DNA from: Scatophagus argus
Lineage: Eukaryota > Chordata > Actinopteri > Scatophagidae
NCBI RefSeq assembly: GCF_020382885.2
Contig: NC_058512.1
Span: forward strand, 12,488,802-12,552,801
DNA: 64,000 bases
Reading direction: 5' to 3'
In this document: positions 34,766 through 45,261 of the stretch, piece after piece
Position numbering within the stretch: position 1 is the first letter of the stretch
Layout of the letters: the number at the start of each line of letters is the position of its first letter
Made by a program: the position numbers and the translations under genes
The notes under the pieces: model-generated
The model's database searches: none
Told to the model about the DNA's origin: nothing
The model's input: only the letters and a program-made list of their open reading frames with translations

Positions 34766-35439
34766 TTAAATATGACATTTAACAGTGTGGGACTTGGGCC
34801 TCGGCTGAGGAAAACATACAGAAGTCTACATTTAGCATAGCACAGTCAGAGTCAGAGATGATGTTGATGGCTTTGGTTGGAAGATGTCACCGTGACTCTG
34901 TGGGAAACATTTTTGGTAGGAATGTGGTTCTGCAGGAATTCGCTCCTGATAATAACTCAAATACCTTTGTGCCTCTTTGTATTCACAACCTCTCGCCTTC
35001 AATCAATTTTCTATTTGTGTGTACGTCTGTTTCTTTTGGTTTATCTTGCTTTCTCTCTCTCTCTCTGACTATCCCTGCTCTTTTGGAGGTTTACCCTCCC
35101 AAACCAGTCTGGTAATCCAATGAAAGTGGATTATTCAAAAAATGCTAATCAAGTCTCTTCAGGAGGTGAGGTTCACGGGTACATGTTAATCATGCTCAAA
35201 GCCCCAAACATGAACAACTCTCACTGCATTAATGTACACATGGAGAGTGAGACTCGCGCCCTGTTTTCACAAGCTATCAACTTTTTCACATGAAAGTGAT
35301 TCAGTTTCTAAGAGCCTGAACTACCTGAGAAAAACTGATGATACCCCCAGAGAGCGCATTGTTGCATTGGTTGCGTTACCATTAGTGCAGCAGTTCCTGT
35401 GTCTTTTTTAATGTGTGAAATGTACATAAGACTTTATAT

Positions 35440-35670
35440 CTCATCTACCTCTGAATCTACCTCTCACCTTTTTGCACTCTGAAAAAATGTTATATTCTGA
35501 TACTGTTTTTATTATTATTTATTTTCATACAAGTGCCCTTCAGTGTATTTTATTCGATTTTTATACCCAGTATTTTGTGTCATTGTGTGTTTTACTGTAT
35601 TTAAGTATACAGGACTGCTATGACAACCTAATTTCCCCTCATGGATGAATACAGTCATCTATCTATAAGC
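35440..35670 (+). repeat. Possible second retroposon 3' end
   Basis: This stretch resembles the previous one. It has a CTTTTTGCACTCTG segment, a T-rich middle (TATTATTATTTATTTTC) and CAACCTAATTTCCCCTCATG, and it ends with short ATCT repeats (TCATCTATCTATAAG). The likeness to LINE tails is suggestive only. Confidence 0.35.
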
Positions 35671-37186
35671 ACATCATTGCCGTTGACTGTACAAATTCAA
35701 ACAGTCGCATGTTCTTGAAGCCATTGGGTTTTATTTTGTTTTCGTTGTTTTTCAGGCCGAGTGTGAGCTTTGACACACAAAGGACAATTAAAAGAAGCAT
35801 GCGAGGTATGTGAACCTACCAAAAGGAGAGAACTCGGCATTCTTATCTAATGAAGCCATCTTCTGCTGAATCATTGTTGTATCAACTGTCACATGTGATC
35901 AGCTGCCACCTTACTTTACACGTGACACAAATCAGAGAATCTTTTGTGAAACACAGCAGTACATTTCCATATCTAATGGACTACCACAAGCGGTACGACT
36001 ACCAGTACAACACAGGTGTATGTATTTTAAGGTGCGAAAATTTCACATTAACAATCCAGCAAGACCTCAAATGAACATAATGTGTCTGTGGTAATTTACT
36101 GGCTCAGTGATGACTTCCACTGGCTGTAAGGTTGGCTTTTTAAACACACCTTTAAGTCTGGACTGGAAACAAAACTTGAACAGCCTGAATGTCACAATGA
36201 TGCTGCATGCTTTTTATGCAATCTACATCTACAGTTAAATTCATCATGACACTTCTATTCACATCCCATTTCATTGCACAATGCTTTTACAAGGCTATAA
36301 CTGATGGATATGACTCACGGAAACAAAGTAGCCTGTTGTTACTTACATACAGTACCATTCATTCAGTGTGATAGGTGACTCCGGGTTGTCATTTTCCATA
36401 TCCGGGGCCATCATTATCAATGATTTGTATGAGCATACAGGTAATTTGTACCCCATGTATGTCAGTGTAGAATCCCCCCTCCTTTTTTTACTTGAGAAAT
36501 TGTTTTTTGTGTAAGCACAGCACAAACATGCTTATGCACAGAAATGGTGGTTGTAGAGAAAGATCAGAGTTGCATATCTGGAGTTTTCATCATGTTTGTG
36601 CAGGTTTTCATCTGGGATCTCAGGTTTCTTTCTGCGGGGTGTAGAAGTGCAGCTCAGATCAAGAAAACTACACATTCAATAATATGCAGGAACTGGGGTT
36701 TTGGTGAGTAAAACAAGCCTGTTTCTACACACAGATATAGATATAACCTTGAGATTTCTGAATATAAATTTATAGCTTAATTTGATTTAGCTTGAGTGGA
36801 GATCAGGCAAACAAAGCTAAACTAAACTTTGTGGTAACCTGTCAATGAGTCAAGACAGTTTATCTAAGTTTTACAGTAAAATAATATTTCTTTGCAAATA
36901 CATACATTACGCAAATTAAAAAAACAGTGAAATTAGCTGCTGATCATTGTAAAATGTTTTTAAAAAAATGTTTAAAAATGTGTAAAATTTCTGTAACTGC
37001 ATGAAGACAACCAGAAAGTTTAACTTGCTTATGTATTTTTAATATGATTGTATAATATATGCTAGTTTTATACTAGTTTATACATACTATATACCAGTTT
37101 AGTGCCACATACTGTTCTGTACATCATTGTACAGTTTGTCTGTCCTATACCTTTTGTTTCATGTTGTATCTTTACTAAAATATCCT

Positions 37187-37225
37187 GACCCACTGTTAAC
37201 GAGTGATGATCGTTAACAGTGGGTC
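37187..37225. repeat. Perfect 16-bp inverted repeat, 7-nt loop
   Basis: The left arm is GACCCACTGTTAACGA at 37187-37202. The right arm TCGTTAACAGTGGGTC at 37210-37225 is its exact reverse complement, with GTGATGA between. It lies intergenically, about 40 bp from the CTCF-like match. Its role is unknown. Confidence 0.85.
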
Positions 37226-37265
37226 TTGTGTGGCTTCTGCGTTCTGGAGCTATTACCAATGCTCT

Positions 37266-37280
37266 CCACCAGATGGCGAC
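37266..37280 (+). promoter_or_regulatory. CTCF-like binding motif
   Basis: CCACCAGATGGCGAC fits the vertebrate CTCF core (CCAC(C/T)AG followed by (G/A)(T/G)GGC) closely. It lies between the divergent cldn23 and tnks genes, about 700 bp upstream of the tnks ATG, a sensible place for an insulator. Binding is inferred. Confidence 0.45.
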
Positions 37281-37445
37281 ATTGTATTCAATCAGGACGG
37301 CTTATATTACACAACAGCTCCACTACATCACATTGTACCAAAACAGATATTTTCGATGTATTTTGTGATATTGTTAGTCTGTACCTAAAGGTTGAAAAAA
37401 AAAAGCAAACAAATTTACTCAGCAAAGTCGAATGACAAATTTTTA

Positions 37446-37479
37446 TTATGTCTGCCAATTTTGTTGTTGGCAGACATAA
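37446..37479. repeat. Perfect 13-bp inverted repeat
   Basis: The left arm TTATGTCTGCCAA (37446-37458) and right arm TTGGCAGACATAA (37467-37479) are exact reverse complements around an 8-nt loop. This is the second such hairpin within 300 bp. Confidence 0.8.
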
Positions 37480-37767
37480 GTTGTTACAAAAAAACCATAA
37501 ACTTGGCAGCATCATCAGACACTCTGTGCCATCGAGCAGGTGCAGCCTGCATAACCACAAATGACACTCATAAATAGGAGCAAATTTAAGATGCGAAATA
37601 TACACATTTTATTTTAAAAGTTAAACATAACCCTAATCTTACTAGGCTCAGTGGGCTCCCCCTCAGAAAAAACAAGAGGCCACATTGTATAGGATATGAA
37701 ATCTGTAATTTTAAATAAATGTCGATAATTATATGCCTGTCATATCTCAGTAAAGCTTTATTAAACA

Positions 37768-37847
37768 TATTTGAGGATACATCCATCCATCCATTTTCTA
37801 TACCGCTTATCCGTCAGGGTCGCGGGGGAGCTGGTATTTGAGGATAC
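37768..37847 (-). mobile_element. 5'-truncated retroposon with 13-bp target duplication
   Basis: The direct repeat TATTTGAGGATAC occurs at 37768-37780 and again at 37835-37847. Between them are 54 bp beginning with ATCCATCCATCCATTTTC and running to GCGGGGGAGCTGG. On the - strand this is the GATAAGCGG...ATGGATGGAT 3' end of the same abundant teleost retroposon family as at about 23525-23780. A perfect target duplication and short insert indicate a recent 5'-truncated insertion. It ends 125 bp before the tnks start codon, so it is in the proximal promoter or 5' UTR. Confidence 0.8.
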
Positions 37848-37972
37848 AGTCCAAGGAAAATGCAAATTAATCCAGTAGCTCAGGCTGAGCGGAAGTTTGA
37901 CTTTCCTGTGCAGGAAATTGTCAGCAGTGTTTTTGTTGCTAGTGGGGACCTGGGGACTGTTGTGTTGTGAAA

Positions 37973-38465
37973 ATGGCGACGCCTCGTCGCTCCTCTCAGC
38001 AGCAGCAGCCAAACTCCCTGCTGTCCTCCCCGCCCCGTGGCTCCTCTCTCCCCGGCACCCCGTCTAGCTCTCCGCTGGCACCCGCCGACGATGTCGCCTC
38101 GTTTCCCCACAGAGGCGCGATGGAGAACGCGGCTGACGGTGAGGTAACCCCTGCCTCTCCCACCACTACCTCCCCAGCTATGGCCCTCGCCGCCAGCAGC
38201 AGCAGCAGCAGTACTAGCAGCAGCGCTAGCTCCCCGACCACTACCGAGGGTAGCGGGACCAGCACCGGCTCTACGCCCGACTCGGCTAGCGGTAACCTGA
38301 GCAGCAGCGGTAGCAGCAGTAGCGGTGCAAACGGGGCTTTCAGGGAGCTGTTTGAAGCCTGTCGAAACGGGGATGTGTCGAGAGTGAAGAAACTCGTGGA
38401 TGCGGTGAATGTGAACGCTAAAGACATGGCAGGACGCAAATCGACACCCCTGCATTTCGCTGCAG
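37973..38465 (+). CDS. tnks: tnks exon 1: Ser-rich N-terminus and first ankyrin repeat
   Basis: The ATG at 37973 (context GAAAATGGCG) starts [14 protein letters not shown]. About 120 residues rich in Ser, Thr, Pro, Ala and Gly follow, including a run of six serines near [11 protein letters not shown]. This corresponds to the poorly conserved HPS region of tankyrase-1. The ankyrin part begins near [13 protein letters not shown]. The exon ends in HFAAG at a GTAACC donor in phase 1. It is GC-rich with many CpGs, typical of a promoter-associated first exon. Confidence 0.9.
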
Positions 38466-41400
38466 GTAACCATAACGAAAATTACCGCTGAAGGTCTTGG
38501 CAGAGTCCTGCTGGGCAGCCGCTTGTAGGGGGTTGGACTGAGTAGCTAATAAACACACAGCCGAACGGGGCCGTTAGCTTGTGTTTTACCACAACAGTTT
38601 TCAGGATGATTTTAGCAGAGAAGTTTTGAAAATGCACCAACAAAGCAAAACAAAAAATCTCAGTTAATTTTCAAAAGCATTTAATGTATATCAGTCACCC
38701 CGTCATGGAGCTATTGACCATTGGTCAGATGTTTACTTCCGCTGTCAAATGTAATTCCCCCAATTCTTGCTTCTGGAGAACAAGGAAGCCTTGTTAATAA
38801 TAACAAGATAATAATAATAATACAGGGAGGCTTTGTCCTGCTTTGAGGATATTGAGGATACCTGCTTTGCCTTGTAGTTTTGTAATTTCCAACAGTGCAG
38901 AAACAGCACCTTTTGTATTGCTGCCATCCAATGTTACAGGCCTCTTTTGCAGAAATCCCAAATAACAGACCATAACAACACCACAGTTCCCCTGTTTGAG
39001 TTCCTGGTGAAGTTGCATTTCTACAATACTACTAGAAAGAAAGATGACTTGCATTTTCAAGTTTGGAAATTGTCTTAAAGTTATGGATAGAAACACATAA
39101 AAGCAAAAATAAATCAGGGAAGGGCTGATGTTTTAGTTGTAGCTGCTCTGTATTTGGACAGTTACGTTATGTGCCAGTAGATGGGTGCAGTGTCTGCAGT
39201 AGCACACAATACAGCACTGACAAATCCCTGTATACACAAGAAAATCACATCAAGAATTAAAAACAGTGGCCTTTATTAACAAATATTAAAGTCTATGGTA
39301 TTCCTTTTCTAATTATTTATCTGGCAACCCCTCAGCCAAATTGCAAAATGCCCAAGTAATGTTCAGATTATGCAAAAAAAAACCTCCAAAAAACAGACAT
39401 ATGTAGAGTATATATTAAGTGAGATCTACATTTGGGTTGTCATATGTCATGTAGTGACAGGTCTGTGGCAGGTTATCATTACCATAAAAAGCCCCTCTTG
39501 GTTACCTCAGCAGGAGGGAGAAGTCGGAGAGAAACTCAGAATTAGTTAACAGCGTGTTGACAGACTTAAAGTTAGTTCTCTTTATGGAATGGAAAAGCCA
39601 GAGTTTCCCTTCATCTCTAGCTTGACAAACTCTTTCTGAAATAGGGCTCAGATTATCTCAAATGTCACTGCATGTTTCTCGTGAAGACACAACACGCTTC
39701 ACTTGTGCATTACTTTCCTAAGCAGCTGCTCTGACTGCTTCTTTAAACAAATGAACAAAATGTGCTAACTGAAAACAGAATTGAGTGTTAATTAACATGA
39801 AGTAGGAGTGGGACTGAAAACTGATGCAGCTTAAGTGAAATTGCACATAAATTGAACAGCATAAATGTACCTTTAACTACAGACTTCCCTGCTCACTCCG
39901 CTTTCTGCTCTGTCTGATCTTCACTCAGGTTTTGGACGGAAAGATGTGGTGGATCACTTGCTTCAGACGGGGGCTAACGTGCACGCGCGGGACGACGGGG
40001 GTCTGATCCCGCTTCACAACGCCTGCTCATTCGGTCACTCTGAGGTGAGACTCCACACAGCAACATTTTGATGTACAAGTATGTTGATTTTTGTGTTGGG
40101 GGAGGGGGCGGGTAGCTTATCTTGCCATTGTTTTGCACCCTTTTGGGTGACACAAAGATGAAAAAGTGTTGTCCACTATCCTGCCTGAAATAAAATATCA
40201 GCTGGAGAGAATTTAAATGATTGCTGCTGTTAAAAAAAGTTGGGGAGACAGTTTTGTGGACAAGAACTGGTGTGGTGGTAAAGCCCAGACTGGATAAAGG
40301 AGTAAACTGCATCCAGTGTTATGAGAACAAAAGCTGATTCTGTCCAAACTGCAAATCGGCTCTGTTTGCCTTTAAACTAAAATGTGCACAGTCAGCTTGA
40401 AAGATCACACTGAGGCAACCTGAGCTCGGTTCTACTTCCAAATTCTGGTCATGCCTATGCATGATGATGATGCTGTGGAATATCTGTAACAGATGTTTCA
40501 GATGCTTTTGTCCTAAAGGCCATTAACCACAGTGATCAATCTTCTGTTTACAGTTTTGGATGTTTTAGAGGTTCTTAGAGCTTTCTAGGAGAGCGCTTTG
40601 TCTCCTTGTCAGAAATGTGCAGCGGCAATGCTACCGCATGGCTGCAATTGTGATGAGAGCAAGCACTGCGCAGAGTGAAAACAATCACACAGCCGCTACA
40701 TGACTGAAGATGTGAAAGAGGTCATTTGCTTGTGCCAGGCTGTTGACTGCTTACACCAAACCACCAAAGAGGCTTCACAACATCACTGTTTGATTGAGGT
40801 TTACCAGCTTGAGAAGGGAGAAAAATCACCAAATTAAAGTGTAAATGCAGATGTTCTTTGGTTTGTTTTCAGGTGGTGTCCTTGCTCCTGTGTCAGGGGG
40901 CCGACCCTAACGCTCGAGACAACTGGAACTACACGCCGCTCCACGAAGCGGCCATCAAGGGCAAGATAGACGTCTGCATAGGTAGGTGCAAAAACACACG
41001 CAGCAAATATAGCAGGTTAAATAAAGACAAGAATGTGTATCGTATGTGTAAAATGTTTTGCAGGATGTTTGCTGATATAGTGAGTCAGTATGTTTATGAG
41101 AAATTATCTGGTGGCATTTTGAGTTTTAATTTTGTCAAATATGTTTGCAGAGATAATGCTGTGGCAAAGTTTTAGATTTTGTGTTGGTTTTGAAGTATAG
41201 TGTTTGTTCTCCTCCAAAGTCACAACCTGGAGTTCAGTATAATGGCACAGTAATTTTAGAAACTATAATAAACCACCCACAGCCTGTATGCTATTATTTT
41301 CCATAAAGCAGCAAATAACCTGTAAATTGCAATTACTGGGTTACTGCTTATTCTTAAGCCCACACAGGGGACATAAGAGCATTGATTTATTTCTGTCTTA

Positions 41401-44400
41401 CAATATATGAGCTCTAACCAACGCAGTTTTCATTTTAAGAGTAGAACAGCACCACAGGCTCAGTTCAGGAAGGACATCCGCAGCAGCAGTTGATCTTTAA
41501 AGGTGAAGTGAATAATAGACAGGCTGTATTACTGATCCCTCAGGAAAATCGAAAGTAGACAAGATACGCCCCAGCACGAAAAGTGTCTGAGCAGTAACCC
41601 CGTAGGATAATTTTTATGATCTCAATGGAAAAGCATCGCTCAGTCTGAGTGGTAATAACACAAATGACTGTGATGATGGTTGGCGTTCACCTTGCTGCCA
41701 GCGTCAGTCTGGAGTGCTGAGAGCAACAAGGAGGGAAAGTTGCTCCAGTCATGTTGATTTGTCCAGTAGTTGCTGCAGAACCACTTTGGCTTGACTGACT
41801 GCATAGCAGCAGAGGGCTCTGGTCTCCGTGCACAAACCTCACCTTGTTTTCAGGCCAGAGACTATTTATTGATTTATCAATAATTGTGAATGGCACTGAA
41901 ATTGAGGTAAAATAATTTATCATTGTTTTCTGGCTTCATTCATCTTGGTCTCCTGCTGTTTTTCTGTCTGTGCAGTGCTTGACATTAAAAACAGTCAGCA
42001 CTTAAGAAAGATGGGAAAGCTAGATATCAGAGAAACTTCACTTTTAACTTAAAACTTTACATTTAGACACACCAGAATATGAAGGAAGGATGTAATTCAG
42101 TGTGATGTCATGCTGTGTTATTCTATGACCAGCTCAATTTTTTGTTTCGTAAATTCACTCAGGATGTCTGATTTAACAGCCTGACTGCTGTGTGCAAAAG
42201 AGAATGTCTCACTTGATTTATTTTTAGCTTCCTACCAGCTTGTTGTCATCCCTCAATGGGCAAGAATGACTCCTACGAAGAGATTAGAGAATTTATATTT
42301 GTCTCCTACTTAGAGTTTTCTCTTAGGTATGAAAGAAGAGAGTAAATATGATAGCAAAATGAACTCAAATTAAGACATTTAACAAAAATAAATGTGATGC
42401 AAAGTGAAACGCTTAAGCTTACTATAAAAAAGCTTACTATATAATTTTGTCAATCCGTGCCTGCTCATTTTAATGCCTTCCAATCTAAGTTATCAGCAGC
42501 TTGCTATAGCAAGATCTCTTTTAACGACATGTCTCTAATGGCATCCTGTTGACAGCTGTATAAATAAATGTATTCTCATTGTTTTGGGTCCTCTAATATG
42601 ACTGCTAACACTGCTTTTGACTTTGTCATGGTTTCATCTGGGGAATTTTGACAGCAGGACTTGAAGCTTTGCGGAGTAAAGCTCTTCTTTTTATTCATTT
42701 TTATGAATTAAACCTACTCTGATGTATTGTCACGCACGGGTGGCGGTTGTCACATTGAAACCTGCAAGTCTGTGGAGTTAAGAGAGCTTGTTGAATCCCA
42801 CTTGGAAGGGAAAACGTCTGAGGGAGTTTGTTGAAACAATGCTTCATTGTTCTTACATGATGCCCGTCTTCTTGGAGCTACAATCAGGAGGCTTTGGAGG
42901 GAACGGGTCGTGAAGAGGATGTTGGGCCCACAGTTTAGTTGCACTCTACTAAAAGGTCCTTGTGACACAGCCTGTCATCATGCACTGCTCTGGTTATCCC
43001 AATAGAAAGCATGATTCAGCTGTGTCATGTCTTAGCACTTCCACCTTCTCCAGCTATAGTTGGACAAGCAGATGGTTGATAACATTATTTGGTACCACTT
43101 CAAAAGGCAAATATTTTCAGGTCACATCAAGAATTCATGAGATCATTTAAATAGCTGACACCTTCGCTCACGTAAGAGATTTGGCTCCTCTCTGGCACAA
43201 AGCATCACTTTTCTCACATCCTGGATGTGAGCATCCTTAAGGGGACGTTTTTCTGCATTACAACAGGAAGAAATCTGACAAGATGCAAAGAGGACTAAAT
43301 GCCTCCCTTGACAGGGTCAGTTTTGTGCGTCTCATGGTGAACTGAAACCAGTGGATGTAAGTAAAAACACCACTTGCAGTGGAAAGAAATGTTAGTTGTT
43401 GTCTTTTTTGTACTCATCTGTTTTGAACCGGGTCTTCACAGATCAGATGATGAGGCTCATTTGCTTTGAGAGCTGAAAATGAGTGCTCAGCTAGTCTACA
43501 GGTGTAGGTGTGCATATTCAGTCCATAAAGCTTTTAAACAGCTGCCTGACGGTTGCAGTGCCCGAGCATTTTTGGTGAGGTTAAACCATTAAGACAGACC
43601 TCTGCAATCACAGAATTCCTGTTATGCTTTCATCCTACCAGAGTTTAAATTTAAAGGTTTGTTTTAGAAGCTGATTTGCTGTCCTAACTGCATGGTTACA
43701 AGCAACCCAAGGCATGTAAACAAAAACCACATGACCTCTAGCAGCTTTTTTATTGGACAGGGTTTTGGTCACCTTGCCAGGTTAGAGATTTGGCAGGAGA
43801 ATGAGTCAAATCAACCCTGATTTGACTCTTACTTCAGCACAGCATGATGGATGCTCGATCCTCTTCTGTGGTGGGCAGACAAGTTGAGTAAGATATTAAT
43901 CTTTCATTACCAGACGCGCATGCCTTAAAGCTCAAGGTCTAGAGAAAATCTCATCAGCAACCTCTGCATAAGAAGATCTTGGAAATCCTAAGGCAACCAT
44001 ATGATTGGCCCCGAGTCTAAAAATGATGTGTCCATAAATGACAGTTCGGTACACAATTTAACTGTGTCCTCGCGTCTCCTCAGTGTCAGTTTACTTGTCA
44101 TTGTTCATATGAGACTCCACCCTTTTCCTGGCTCACATTTGTTTTTGCAGTTCTCCAGGTGTGAGCAAGGTTGATGAGATAGCTGGATGCTGTTTGGTTT
44201 GTAAAGCACTTTTAATTGCTGATTTTTACATGTGCTGTAGAAATAGACTTTTAGAAATTCTGCCTCCCTCTTCTCAGTCCTCTGCTGTTCAAACGATTTG
44301 TATGTATTTTTGCATTGCTTCTGTTTGTTTGAAAGTTTCGCTGTAAAAGAAAGATTACGTGTTTATTACAAGAAGTGACAGAAAATAATGAAAATTGCTC

Positions 44401-45228
44401 ATCGTGCTTTAGGTGATGACTTTAAATTGCTTGTTTTGTATAAGTAGCAGGCGAGAATCCAAAGATGTTGAATTTGCAATGATGTCAAACAGAGACAAGT
44501 GGTGTAATTGTCACATTCAAATGGTTTAAAGCGATAAATGTTATACATTTTTCCTGGATGAATGTTTATTATCAAAATACTTTTTTTTTTTAATTTAAAT
44601 TTCTGAACTAAAGCATTCTGTACACTCATGCAAAACACACCGTGTGCACACTTTTGCATTGTAATCCGCATCTCGATGTTTGTTGCAGTAACACTCCGAA
44701 ATCGCGGGGGGTGAACGACCAAATCATTCTGTGAGGGAGAAAGAAGTTAATGTATGTTTACCGTGAAGACATGGCTACGTGTGCAGCCCCCCACCTCCTC
44801 AATTCTGCATTCATTAAAAAGACACAAGCAACGTTAGTGATGTGCCAGAACCAGAATCTGTTCATTTTGACCTAGACGTGGCAGGCAGTCATAACCACTG
44901 CAAATCTGACATTGTCCTAAAATATAATCCTATCCAAAAAAGGGATTTAGGTTGTTCAGGGCTTTTACAGGTATTATAGGCAAGCTATGCCCACTAGAGA
45001 CAAAACTGAAAGCACAAAATTCGAGATGTGTGAACTGTTCGAACCTGCACAAGTGCTGCTGTGTGGCTGTGTATCATTTCTCTGTCTGCCTCATTATGTG
45101 CACCTTCTTTATTCCCTCTATCAGTATCATTGTGTGTGTGGGACTGGTGCAGAGCTAAATCATAGTTTTTGTTGAGGGGTGAGTGGGTGACTAAGGTCTG
45201 CGTCAGTGCTGTGGCAGAAGCACACACA

Positions 45229-45261
<33 letters not shown>

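Larger units (their letters stand above)
34168..37767. other. Intergenic region between cldn23 and tnks (divergent promoters)
   Basis: About 3.6 kb with no supported gene. It contains two probable retroposon 3' ends (about 34540-34765 and 35440-35670), two perfect inverted repeats (37187-37225 and 37446-37479) and a strong CTCF-like match (37266-37280), each listed or discussed separately. Confidence 0.6.

Noticed and set aside
37880-38473. Antisense frames (197 and 147 codons) over tnks exon 1
   Set aside because: They mirror the GC-rich, Ser-codon-rich exon 1. They are low complexity and have no homology.
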